From: CAZJNX01 sp964547415
GTDB taxonomy: Bacteria; Pseudomonadota; Alphaproteobacteria; Rhizobiales; Amorphaceae
Reading direction: 5' to 3'
Length of the DNA: 18,215 nt
Assembly (NCBI GenBank): GCA_964547415.1
Contig: CAZJNX010000092.1
Location: 1-18,215 of the forward strand
A model generated the notes under the pieces. It did not search any database, had not been told where the DNA came from, and worked only from the letters and a program-made list of their open reading frames with translations. The translations under genes and the position numbers were made by a program. Positions 5,685 to 13,810 of this stretch are shown one piece after another. Numbering within the stretch: position 1 is the stretch's first letter; each line of letters opens with the position of its first letter.

Positions 5685-8600
5685 GCTGGCGCCGCTCCAG
5701 GTCGTCCTTCAGGCTCTTGAGGGCGGCGAACGGCGAATCCGGGTTCGGCTCCGGGCGGCGGTCGCGCTTGCGGGGCTCGCCGCCGCCCTTGCCGTCCGGG
5801 CGGCCGCGCGGGCGCTCGTCCGCCTTGCGGACGCGCTCCTCCTCGCCCTCGCGCCGCTGCTCGCCGCGGCCGCGCTCGCCCGGCTCGCCCCCCCGCTCGG
5901 ACGGGCCGCGGCGCGGTTCGCCGCCACGCTGCCGGCCCTCGCCGCCCCGGCCCTCCGCACCCCGTGCGTCACCGCGGCCGCCCTGCTGGGCGCCGCGCCG
6001 GCGCGGGCCGCGGGCCGCACCCTGGTTGCGCTGGGGGCGCCAGATCTCGATGAGGACCTCTTCCCCCTCGGCCGGCTCCCCCTTTCCGTCCGTCCCGGCG
6101 GCCTCCGCCGTCCCGGCTGCCGGCGTCCACGCGACCGCCTCCGCTTCCCCGCCGTCCGCCGTCTCCACCGGGGCCGTCGCAAGAGCCTCGCCGGCCACCG
6201 GCGCCTCCGCGACCGGCCGCGGTTCGCCGGCGTCCGCGACCCCGGTCGCAGCCATCCCGTCGGTCGCAGCCTCGACGATCACGGTCTGCGTTTCCCCGGC
6301 GTCGGGGGCTGCAGCGGACGCGGTGGCGTCCGCTGCTCCCTCTGCCGGCTTTTCCGCCCTCGTCCCCGGTTCCCCGGCGTCGACCGTTGCAGCGGACGCG
6401 GTGGCGTCCGCCGCTCCCTCTGCCGGCGTTTGCGCCCTCGTCCCCGGTTCCCCGGCGTCGACCGTTGCAGCGGACGCGGTGGCGTCCGCCGCTCCCTCTG
6501 CCGGCGTTTCCGCCACCGTCCCCGGTTCCCCGGCGTCGGCCGTTGCAGCGGGCGCGGTGGGGTCCGCCGTCCCGGCTGCCGGCGTTTGCGCTACCGTCCC
6601 CGGTTCCCCGGCCTCGGCCGTTGCCGCGGGCGCCGTGGCGTCCGCCGGCGTTTGCGCCACCGTCCCCGGTTCCCCGGCGTCGGCCGTTGCCGCGGGCGCC
6701 GTGGCGTCCGCCGCGTTTTGCGCCACCGTCTGCGGTTCACCGGCGTCCGCCGTCGGGGCTGCGGCCGCCGCCTCCGCGGCCGCGGCCGGTTCCCCCGCGA
6801 CGGCCGTCTCGACCGCAGCCGTCGTCTCCAGGGGCGCGGGCACCGGACCGGTCGCCGCCTCCGCCTCCGCCTCCGAAGCGGTCGACCCGGCCTGCGGGGC
6901 GGCGTCGGCGGCGGGGGGCCGGGCGGCCTGCTCCTTGACCCGCAGGCGCTCGGGGGCGGGCCTTGCCCGCTCGGCCCGGGCGGCGGCGACGCGCGCCTTC
7001 TCCTCCTCCGTGGCCGGACGGCGCTCCACCCGGTAGCCGAGGGCCTTCAGGACCGAGTTGAAGTCCTCGCCCGAGCAGCCGAGGAGGCTCGTCATCGAGA
7101 CCGTGACGAGGAAGCCCCCGCCGGTGGAAATGGCGCCGGGCGGAGGATCGCCCGCCTCGGGCGCCGGGCGCCAGGCGATCAGCGGGCGGATCTGGTCGGC
7201 GAGCCGCTCCAGGATGTCGACCCGCACCGCCCGCTTGCCCACCACCTGGAAGCCCACCGCCCGGTACAGCCCCTCGGGGATCGACGGGTCGTGGGGCAGG
7301 GACGTGCGCCCCGAGTGGGACAGCTGCGGCAGGTCCGACAGGCCCGGCGTGTCCGGCCCCCCGTGGCGCAGGGACCACAGCTGGGCGATCAGCTGGCTCG
7401 GCCCCGGCTTCAGGAGCATCGGCACGTAGATGTTGTAGGCCCCGAAGCGCACGCCCTTGGCGCGCAGGCTCGCCCGCGCCGTCTGGTCGAGGCCCTTCAC
7501 CTCGCCCGCCACCTTCTGGCGCGACAACAGGCCGAGGGCCTCGGCGATCTGGAAGGCGACCCCGCGGGCGACGCCTTCCAGCCCCTCGCCCGCCCTGAGG
7601 TCGAACAGGGGCTTCAGGAGGCCCTCCACGTGGGCCCTCAGCCACTGGCCGACCCGCGCCTCGGCCCGCTCCTTGAGGGGGGCGGACAGCGCCTCGTCGG
7701 CGAGGAAGATGACGTCGGGCCTGAGCGTGTCGTCGGAGGCGACGATCCGCGCCACCGGCGCGCCCTGCCAGCGCACCACCCCGTCCGAGCCGAGGGCGAA
7801 CTGGGTGTCGGGCGCCGCCGACAGCCGCTCGGCCCGCCGGTCGAGCTCGGACGTCAGCACCTTCGCCGCAGCCGCGCGCAGCGCCTTGTCGTGGGTCGCC
7901 TCGCCCGCCGCCTCCGGCTGGAAGCGGAAGCCCGACAGCGTCCCGACGCGGTGCCCCTCGACGATCACGTCGCCCGCCTCGGTCACCTCCGATTCAAGCA
8001 TCTTGTTTTCCCTGAGCCGTTTCATCAGGACGCTGGTGCGCCGGTCGACGAAGCGCTGCACCAGCCTCTCGTGCAGCGCGTCCGACAGGCGATCCTCGAT
8101 CTCGCGGGTGACGTTCCGCCAATGGACCGGGTCGTCAAGCCAGTCGTTGCGGTTGGCGATGTACGTCCAGGTCCGGATGTGGGCGACGCGGTTCGACAGG
8201 GTGTCGATGTCGCCGTGGGTGCTGTCGGCGTGGCGCACCTGCCGGGCGAACCAGTCGTCGGGGATCCGGCCGTCGTTCGCGAGGAAACGGAACAGGGCGA
8301 GCACCAGCTCGCCGTGGTTGGCGGGCGCGATCTTGCGGTAGTCGGGGATCTGGCAGACCTCCCAGAGCCGCTCCACGAGGGCCGGCTCCACCGCCGCGTC
8401 GCGCACGTCGGCGTCTTTCAGGACGTAGGCGAGGGCCGTCTGGTCCTCCGCCGGCGGGGCGCGGGTCAGCCCCTCCTCCCGCGGCGTCTCGTCGAGGGAG
8501 GCGGTGAGCGCACCCACGGACGAGAAGTCGAGGTCGGCGTTGCGCCACTGGAACACTTTCACCGGCGGGAACTGGTGGCTCTCCAGGCTCTCCACCAGCT

Positions 8601-9480
8601 CGTCCTCGAACGGGGAGACGCGGGCCGTGACGCCGAAGGTGCCGTCGCGCATGTGGCGGCCGGCGCGGCCGGCCACCTGGGCGAGCTCGCCGGAGGTGAG
8701 CCGGCGGAACTGGTAGCCGTCGAACTTCCTGTCCGAGGCGAAGGCCACGTGGTCGACGTCGAGGTTGAGCCCCATCCCGATGGCGTCGGTGGCGATCAGG
8801 AAGTCGACGTCGCCGGCCTGGAAGAGCTCCACCTGGGCGTTGCGCGTGCGCGGGGAGAGCGCGCCCATGACGATCGCCGTGCCGCCGCGCATGCGGCGGA
8901 TGAGCTCGGCGATGGCGTAGACCTCGTTCGCCGAGAAGGCGACGACGGCGGAGCGGGGCGGCAGGCGGGTGAGCTTCTTCTGCCCGGTGTACTGGAGGAT
9001 CGACATGCGCGGGCGCGTCACCACCGACACGCCGGGCAGGAGCTTTTCGAGGAGCGGGCGGGCCGTCGCCGCGCCGAGGAGCAGCGTTTCGTAGGCGCCG
9101 CGCATCCTGAGGATCCGGTCGGTGAAGACGCGGCCGCGCTCGAGGTCCCCGGCGAGCTGCACCTCGTCGATCGCCACGAAGTCGACGTCCGCGTCCTGGG
9201 GCATCGCCTCGACCGTGGAGACGACGTAGGCCGCGCCCGCGGGGGCGATCTTCTCCTCGCCGGTGACGAGGGCGACCTTGTCCTCCCCCACCCGCGCGGC
9301 GATGCGCCCGTAGACCTCGCGCGCGAGGAGGCGGAGCGGCAGGCCGATGAGGCCCGTCCTGTGGGCGAGCATCCGGTCGATGGCGAGATGGGTCTTGCCG
9401 GTGTTGGTCGGCCCGAGCACCGCGGTCACCGTCCGGGCGCGCACGGACGGCGGCAGGGCCGCGCGGGACAGGGAATTCAT
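5674..9480 (-). CDS. SUV3-like DExH RNA helicase with repetitive, RG-rich C-terminal tail
   Basis: ATP-dependent helicase of 1268 residues from the ATG at 9480 (AAGG seven bases upstream; an earlier in-frame start lacks support). Core motifs are intact: Walker A GPTNTGKT at 23-30, motif II DEVQ at 105-108, motif III GAAT at 136-139, motif V TDAIGMGLNL at 231-240 and motif VI QVAGRAGR at 268-275. DEVQ and GPTNTGKT are typical of SUV3, the mitochondrial RNA-degradosome helicase; alphaproteobacterial relatives are often annotated as helicase-related or MgpS. A middle region continues to about residue 840. Then comes an Ala/Pro/Glu/Thr-rich stretch with 22- and 26-residue repeats (DNA about 6284-6740), a tail rich in Arg and Gly (about 1120-1250), and a short conserved-looking end (DSPFAALKSLKDDLERR). 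The tail is probably disordered and RNA-binding. The S4 gene overlaps its 3' end. RNA rather than DNA as substrate is inferred. Confidence 0.92.
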   Translation of the reverse strand: MNSLSRAALPPSVRARTVTAVLGPTNTGKTHLAIDRMLAHRTGLIGLPLRLLAREVYGRIAARVGEDKVALVTGEEKIAPAGAAYVVSTVEAMPQDADVDFVAIDEVQLAGDLERGRVFTDRILRMRGAYETLLLGAATARPLLEKLLPGVSVVTRPRMSILQYTGQKKLTRLPPRSAVVAFSANEVYAIAELIRRMRGGTAIVMGALSPRTRNAQVELFQAGDVDFLIATDAIGMGLNLDVDHVAFASDRKFDGYQFRRLTSGELAQVAGRAGRHMRDGTFGVTARVSPFEDELVESLESHQFPPVKVFQWRNADLDFSSVGALTASLDETPREEGLTRAPPAEDQTALAYVLKDADVRDAAVEPALVERLWEVCQIPDYRKIAPANHGELVLALFRFLANDGRIPDDWFARQVRHADSTHGDIDTLSNRVAHIRTWTYIANRNDWLDDPVHWRNVTREIEDRLSDALHERLVQRFVDRRTSVLMKRLRENKMLESEVTEAGDVIVEGHRVGTLSGFRFQPEAAGEATHDKALRAAAAKVLTSELDRRAERLSAAPDTQFALGSDGVVRWQGAPVARIVASDDTLRPDVIFLADEALSAPLKERAEARVGQWLRAHVEGLLKPLFDLRAGEGLEGVARGVAFQIAEALGLLSRQKVAGEVKGLDQTARASLRAKGVRFGAYNIYVPMLLKPGPSQLIAQLWSLRHGGPDTPGLSDLPQLSHSGRTSLPHDPSIPEGLYRAVGFQVVGKRAVRVDILERLADQIRPLIAWRPAPEAGDPPPGAISTGGGFLVTVSMTSLLGCSGEDFNSVLKALGYRVERRPATEEEKARVAAARAERARPAPERLRVKEQAARPPAADAAPQAGSTASEAEAEAATGPVPAPLETTAAVETAVAGEPAAAAEAAAAAPTADAGEPQTVAQNAADATAPAATADAGEPGTVAQTPADATAPAATAEAGEPGTVAQTPAAGTADPTAPAATADAGEPGTVAETPAEGAADATASAATVDAGEPGTRAQTPAEGAADATASAATVDAGEPGTRAEKPAEGAADATASAAAPDAGETQTVIVEAATDGMAATGVADAGEPRPVAEAPVAGEALATAPVETADGGEAEAVAWTPAAGTAEAAGTDGKGEPAEGEEVLIEIWRPQRNQGAARGPRRRGAQQGGRGDARGAEGRGGEGRQRGGEPRRGPSERGGEPGERGRGEQRREGEEERVRKADERPRGRPDGKGGGEPRKRDRRPEPNPDSPFAALKSLKDDLERRQRGG
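6284..6740. repeat. In-frame 78/66-bp tandem repeats in the helicase gene
   Basis: Copies begin (plus-strand register on the GTC before CGGTTCCCC-like text) at 6284, 6362, 6440, 6518, 6596, 6662 and 6728. Spacings are 78, 78, 78, 78, 66 and 66 bases, all divisible by three. On the coding strand each unit gives 26 or 22 residues, roughly DAGEPGTVAQTPAEGAADAT plus SAAT. Short units lack four residues. The units preserve the helicase frame, so copy number can change without breaking the protein. Confidence 0.88.
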
Positions 9481-9705
9481 GGGCGTACCTTGCAAGCGTC
9501 GGCCCCGGCTCGTCGTCGTCACCCGGTCCGTCCCTAGCACCCGCCGGCCGCATTTGCCAGCAAGGGCGGGGGGACCGCCGCGGACGCGGGCCCCGGTCCC
9601 GACTTTTCGCGCCGCCCGGCGGCGGGGCGGCCGTGCGGCCCGGCGTCCGCTTCACGATATGGTGAGCGGACCGGCGAACCTCCACCCGGGCGGCCGGGCG
9701 GGGCC

Positions 9706-10551
9706 TCAGCCGTCGCCGGCTGCGGCGAGGCGGGTCGGCCGGATCGACAGGGACTGGGCGACGACGCGGATGAGGCCGGACCTGGTCTGGAGCTGGACCG
9801 CCGCGGGAATGAGGACGCCCGCGTCCGGGATCGGGATCAGCGTGACCTCGAGGCCGCGGTTCTCCATCAGGTACTTCACCGCCTCGCGCTCGGGCCGGTG
9901 CCCGGAAACGGGAATCCAGCGCGCGCCGCACACGACGGCCGGCCCCGAATGGTCGCCCACCTCCACCGTCTCGTGGCGGCGGTAGCTGAGGCGCACGTCG
10001 TAGCGGGTCCACCCGTCGAAGATCTCGAGCGTGCGGTCGCAGGCCGAGGCGTCGAGGGCGCGCCCGGCGGGGAACGGCATCAGGCCCGAGCTCAGCGGGT
10101 CCACGATGCCGCGCTTGTGGGCGTCGGTGACCGGCACGCGGGTCGGGGCGAATTTCAGCGGCGGGCGGGCCGCGAGGGAGGCGACGGTGCCGCGGCGCAT
10201 GTCCATGCGCACGGCGATCTCCTTCTCGTAGTCCTTCGCCGACACGCGGTAGCGGCTCGGCTCCACGCGGGTGCCGTTCACCGCGCCCGCCGCCTCCACC
10301 GAGGTGCGCGTCGCGGTGACGATGGTGCCGAGGCCGGTCGGCGTCATGCGCACGGCCGCGTCGTAGCGGCCGCCGTTCATGCGCAGGCGCAAGGTGGCGT
10401 TGGCGAGCGGCAGGCCCGCCACGAAGATCTTGTAGTCCGCGTCCACGGCCCGCTTCTCCGCGAGCGCGGGCGTGGCCGCCGCGATCAGGACCGCGAGGGC
10501 GACGGCGAGCGGCCGCAGGAAAGCGCGCGGGCGAAACGGCGACAACGTCAT
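9706..10551 (-). CDS. Secreted DUF3108-domain protein
   Basis: Protein of unknown function, 281 residues from the ATG at 10551. A signal peptide is clear: basic start (RPRAFLRPLAV), hydrophobic core (ALAVLIAAA) and an Ala-x-Ala site before EKRAVDADY. The mature part is a beta-rich DUF3108-type protein: YKIFVAGLPLANATLRL, LSSGLMPFP, CDRTLEIFDGWTRYDV, VVCGARWIPVSGHRP. Two cysteines near the middle (C in ASACDRT and VVCGAR) could form a disulfide in the periplasm. In-frame ATGs at 10563 and 10572 are alternatives; none has a good ribosome binding site and all keep the signal peptide. It is divergent from rpmB and upstream of the helicase, 225 bases away. Family members are predicted periplasmic proteins; the role is not known to me. 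Confidence 0.85.
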   Translation of the reverse strand: MTLSPFRPRAFLRPLAVALAVLIAAATPALAEKRAVDADYKIFVAGLPLANATLRLRMNGGRYDAAVRMTPTGLGTIVTATRTSVEAAGAVNGTRVEPSRYRVSAKDYEKEIAVRMDMRRGTVASLAARPPLKFAPTRVPVTDAHKRGIVDPLSSGLMPFPAGRALDASACDRTLEIFDGWTRYDVRLSYRRHETVEVGDHSGPAVVCGARWIPVSGHRPEREAVKYLMENRGLEVTLIPIPDAGVLIPAAVQLQTRSGLIRVVAQSLSIRPTRLAAAGDG

Positions 10552-10680
10552 GAAGGGGCCCATCCAAGCCATGCCTCGCGCGGGCGGGGCCCGTGCGTGT
10601 CCGCCCGCCCTGCCGCGTCGGGCGGAACATTAACCCCACTCGCACCGGAACGCCACTCGCCGCGCGCCCCGTCCAGCGCC

Positions 10681-10709
10681 TTGACGTCGCGGGGGCGAAG
10701 CCATAGACA
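10681..10709 (+). promoter_or_regulatory. rpmB sigma-70 type promoter
   Basis: TTGACG (10681-10686) is followed after exactly 17 bases by TAGACA (10704-10709). The -35 box matches five of six consensus positions; the -10 is weaker. It lies about 85 bases before the rpmB ATG in the divergent region shared with the DUF3108 gene. Confidence 0.6.
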
Positions 10710-10793
10710 AGCGACTTTCCGGAAAGGGGCGACGGTCGAGCGGGCGGTGCCGCGCCGCCCGCCGTCGCGACGAGACAGAACGGGATTTCGACG

Positions 10794-11093
10794 ATGGCTC
10801 GGCGGTGCGAGTTGACGGGCAAGGGCGTGCTCGTCGGGAACAACGTGTCCCACGCCAACAACAAGACCAAGCGGCGCTTCAAGCCGAACCTGTGCAACGT
10901 GACGCTCCTGTCCGAGTCCCTGGGCGAGAGCGTCAAGCTGCGCATCAGCGCCCACGCGCTGCGCTCGGTGGAGCATCGCGGCGGCCTCGACGCCTTCCTG
11001 ATGAAGGCCGACGATGCGGCGCTTTCCGAGCGCGCGCTCCTCCTGAAGCGCCGCGTGGCCGAGAAGGCCGCGGCGGACGAGGCCGCGGCCTGA
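10794..11093 (+). CDS. rpmB: 50S ribosomal protein L28
   Basis: Ribosomal large-subunit protein of 99 residues. The N-terminus MARRCELTGKG, then GNNVSHANNKTKRRFKPNL, is the L28 signature. Residues 49-63 (LRISAHALRSVEHRG) are the conserved second block, and LDAFL follows. The tail after about residue 78 is Ala/Glu/Arg-rich, as is usual in alphaproteobacteria. The CXXC zinc pairs seen in some L28 forms are absent. The ATG is preceded by GGGA about eight bases upstream. It has its own promoter and stands apart from rpmG, as is common in this class. Confidence 0.97.
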   Translation: MARRCELTGKGVLVGNNVSHANNKTKRRFKPNLCNVTLLSESLGESVKLRISAHALRSVEHRGGLDAFLMKADDAALSERALLLKRRVAEKAAADEAAA

Positions 11094-11163
11094 CACGACG
11101 CCGGCGTTCGCCAGCGGCGGCGCGCCGCGACGGACCGGACGTGGCCTGGCGGGGGAGAGCGGA

Positions 11164-11808
11164 GTGAGCGTTCGCGCGAGGGGCATCCTGATCGGCATTG
11201 CCGCGATGGCCGCCGTGGTCGTCGCGTCCAACGTGCTCGTCCAGTTCCCGGTCCAGGGGGCGCTCGGGCCGCTGGTACTCGCCGATCTCCTCACCTGGGG
11301 TGCCTTCACCTACCCGGTCGCCTTCCTCGTGACCGACCTCGTCAACCGCCGCCTCGGCCCGGCGACGGCGCGGCGCGTCGTCTTCGCGGGCTTTCTCCTC
11401 GCGGTGGTCCTGTCGGTGGCGTTCGCCACGCCGCGCATCGCCATCGCCTCGGGGACGGCCTTCCTCGTGGCGCAACTCCTCGACGTCGCCGTCTTCGACC
11501 GGCTGCGCCGACGTGCCTGGTGGCAGCCGCCCCTCGTCTCCTCGGCGGTCGGCTCGGTGGTCGACACCTTTCTCTTCTTCTCGCTGGCCTTCGCCGCGTC
11601 CCTCGCGGTCCTCGGCCCGAACGATCCCTTCGCCATCGGGGCCTCGCCGCTCCTCGGGGTCTTCCCCGCAGCCGAAGCGCCCCGCTGGGTCTCGTGGGCC
11701 CTCGGCGACCTCGCGGTGAAGCTCCTCGTGGCCATCGCCCTCCTCGCGCCCTATCGGGCCGTCCTCGCCCTCATCGGCGGCCCCCGCGCAGCGCCCCACG
11801 CGGGCTGA
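11164..11808 (+). CDS. yhhQ: Queuosine precursor transporter, YhhQ/VUT family (DUF165)
   Basis: Integral membrane protein of 214 residues that in characterised relatives imports a queuosine precursor (preQ0 or preQ1) for tRNA modification. About six hydrophobic segments are visible, starting near residues 7-25, 35-57, 70-90, 95-108, 125-148 and 172-195. Family motifs include ASNVLVQFPV near the start, FTYPVAFLVTDLVNRRLGP and the VSSAVGSVVDTFLFFSLAF block. The GTG start at 11164 has a GGGGGAGAGCGGA stretch directly upstream. It begins 70 bases after rpmB on the same strand and may be read from the rpmB promoter. No preQ1 riboswitch-like structure was recognised in the short gap. Confidence 0.9.
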   Translation: MSVRARGILIGIAAMAAVVVASNVLVQFPVQGALGPLVLADLLTWGAFTYPVAFLVTDLVNRRLGPATARRVVFAGFLLAVVLSVAFATPRIAIASGTAFLVAQLLDVAVFDRLRRRAWWQPPLVSSAVGSVVDTFLFFSLAFAASLAVLGPNDPFAIGASPLLGVFPAAEAPRWVSWALGDLAVKLLVAIALLAPYRAVLALIGGPRAAPHAG

Positions 11809-12014
11809 CCGGCCCGCGGCCCGCACCGGCGGGACGAGCGTCGCCGTAGCGGCGCCGGCGGCGCGACGCCCCGGCACCCGGTCCTCTCTGCCGATTGCCG
11901 TCGGGGCGGCCCTTCGCGCGCCCGCGCCGCCTCACCGGGCCGATCGGCGGCCGCCAGCGGCGGAACGGCAGGCCATGGCGTGCGGCCGGCCAAGCGCTCC
12001 GGCTGCCGCCAGCC

Positions 12015-12818
12015 TCACCCCGCCTCGAGACGGCGGCCGCGGAACTGGAAGGCCACGATCAGGACGGCGACGGCCACCACCAGGATCATCAGGGTGGCGA
12101 GGGCGTTGACGTCGGGCGACACGCCGAGGCGCACCCGCGAGAAGATCACCATCGGAAGGGTCGAGGCGCCCGGGCCCGAGACGAAGCTCGCGATGACGAG
12201 GTCGTCGAAGGACAGGGTGAAGGCGAGCAGCCAGCCCGAGATCAGCGCCGGCGCGATCACCGGCAGCGTGACCGTGAAGAACACCACGAACGGCCGCGCC
12301 CCGAGGTCCGCCGCCGCCTCCTCGATGTCGGTGTCCATGGCAGAAAGGCGCGACTGGACGATGACCGCCACGAACGCCGTGCAGAAGGTGGCATGGGCGA
12401 TGATGATGGTGGTCACGCCCCGCCCGTGGGGCCAGCCCACCAGCCCCTCCATCGACACGAACAGGAGGAGGAGGGAGAGCCCCAGGATCACGTCCGGCAT
12501 CACGAGGGGCGCCGTCACCATCCCGGTGAGGGCGGCGCGCAGGCGAAAGCGCCCGTAGCGGGTGAGGACGTAGGCCGCCAGCGTGCCGAGGACGAGGGAG
12601 ATGGTCGCCGCCCAGAAGGCGACGCGGATCGACAGCCACGCCGCCGACAGGAGCTGCTCGTCCCGAAAGACCTCCGCATACCAGCGCGTCGAGAACCCGC
12701 CCCAGACCGTGACGAGCCGCGAGTCGTTGAAGGAGAACACGACGAGCGAGGCGATCGGCGCGTAGAGGAACAGGAAGCCGACCGCCACGAAGAAGGGGAG
12801 GGTGAGACCCCGCCTCAT
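12015..12818 (-). CDS. potI: Polyamine ABC transporter permease PotI
   Basis: Inner-membrane permease of 267 residues, the second channel subunit of a PotFGHI-type putrescine/polyamine importer. It starts MRRGLTLPFFVAVGFLFLYA and has about six membrane segments. The EAA loop that docks on the ATPase is at about residues 170-205 (DIEEAAADLGARPFVVF, then TLPVIAPALISG). FTLSFDDLVIASFVSGPG is typical of PotI. The ATG at 12818 overlaps the potH stop as ATGA (12818-12815), implying translational coupling. A 473-codon frame that reads through upstream is only the continuation of this frame into potH. Confidence 0.95.
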   Translation of the reverse strand: MRRGLTLPFFVAVGFLFLYAPIASLVVFSFNDSRLVTVWGGFSTRWYAEVFRDEQLLSAAWLSIRVAFWAATISLVLGTLAAYVLTRYGRFRLRAALTGMVTAPLVMPDVILGLSLLLLFVSMEGLVGWPHGRGVTTIIIAHATFCTAFVAVIVQSRLSAMDTDIEEAAADLGARPFVVFFTVTLPVIAPALISGWLLAFTLSFDDLVIASFVSGPGASTLPMVIFSRVRLGVSPDVNALATLMILVVAVAVLIVAFQFRGRRLEAG

Positions 12819-13780
12819 AACGCCTCCCTGCCGCCGACGCGGCCCGCAACGTTCCTCAGGAAGGCGATCGGGATCACCACCACGAGAAGGATCGCCACCG
12901 CCACCGCGGAGGCCACCGGCCAGTCCCGGTTGGCGAAGAACTCGTCCCACAGGATGCGGCCGATCATCAGCGTGTCCGGCCCCCCGAGGAGGGCTGGGAT
13001 CACGAACTCCCCGATCGCCGGGATGAACACGAGGAGCGAGCCGCCCACGATCCCGGGCACGGACATGGGCAGGGTGACGGTGAGGAAGCGCGTCGCGGGC
13101 CGCGCGCCGAGGTCCGAAGCCGCTTCCTCGAGGTCCCGGTCGAGGCGCACGAGGTTGGCGTACAGCGGCAGCACCATGAACGGGAGGTAAGTGTAGATGA
13201 TGCCGACGTAGACCGCGAAGTCGGTCTGCAGCATCGTCACCGGCTCTGCGACGATCCCCACCCCCATGAGCGCCTGGTTGATCAGCCCTTCCCGGCTCAT
13301 GAAGCCGATCCAGGCGTAGACGCGCAACAGGAACGACGTCCAGAACGGCAGGATGACGAGGAGGAGGAGCACGTTCTGCAGCGGCTGCCGGGCGCGGGCG
13401 ATGAAGTAGGCCATCGGGTAGCCGATGAGGAGGCACACCACCGTCGAGACGGCCGCGATCTGCACCGATTCCAGGTACGCCGCGACGTAGAGCGTGTCCT
13501 CCAGCAGGAACAGGTAGTTGGAGAAGTCGATCCGGACCTCGAGGACGCCGGTCCCCGCCCAGGTGAACATGGGCAGGAACGGCGGCTGGGCGATGGTGGG
13601 CTCCGACAGGGAGATCTTCGCCACCACCAGGAACGGCACCAGGAAGAACACCGCGAGCCAGACCGTCGGGATCGCGATGACGGCGGCGCGGCCGAACCGG
13701 CGGGCCGCGAGCCGCCGCGCCAGGCCCGCCAGCGAGCGGGGGAGGGGGCGCGCTTCCGCCCCGTCAGCCCGAAACGCCAT
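12815..13780 (-). CDS. potH: Polyamine ABC transporter permease PotH
   Basis: Inner-membrane permease of 321 residues pairing with PotI. After a basic N-terminal stretch, the first membrane segment is at about residues 32-52 (VIAIPTVWLAVFFLVPFLVV), and LSEPTIAQPPF leads into a periplasmic loop. The central motif LPFWTSFLLRVYAWIGFM is characteristic of PotH/PotB permeases. The EAA loop reads LDRDLEEAASDLGARP, then LPMSVPGIVGG (about 200-235), followed by IPAIGEFVIPALLGGP, another family hallmark. It lies 30 bases after the ATPase gene and overlaps potI by four bases, so the three are clearly one operon. Confidence 0.95.
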   Translation of the reverse strand: MAFRADGAEARPLPRSLAGLARRLAARRFGRAAVIAIPTVWLAVFFLVPFLVVAKISLSEPTIAQPPFLPMFTWAGTGVLEVRIDFSNYLFLLEDTLYVAAYLESVQIAAVSTVVCLLIGYPMAYFIARARQPLQNVLLLLVILPFWTSFLLRVYAWIGFMSREGLINQALMGVGIVAEPVTMLQTDFAVYVGIIYTYLPFMVLPLYANLVRLDRDLEEAASDLGARPATRFLTVTLPMSVPGIVGGSLLVFIPAIGEFVIPALLGGPDTLMIGRILWDEFFANRDWPVASAVAVAILLVVVIPIAFLRNVAGRVGGREAL

Positions 13781-13810
13781 GACCGCCGTCCCCCGCCCCG
13801 CGTCCCACCA

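Noticed and set aside
5431..9537. A 1368-codon open frame on the plus strand opposite the helicase
   Set aside because: At this GC content stop codons are rare in frames antisense to real genes. The product is Arg/Pro/Leu/His-rich without domains, while the minus strand carries complete helicase motifs.
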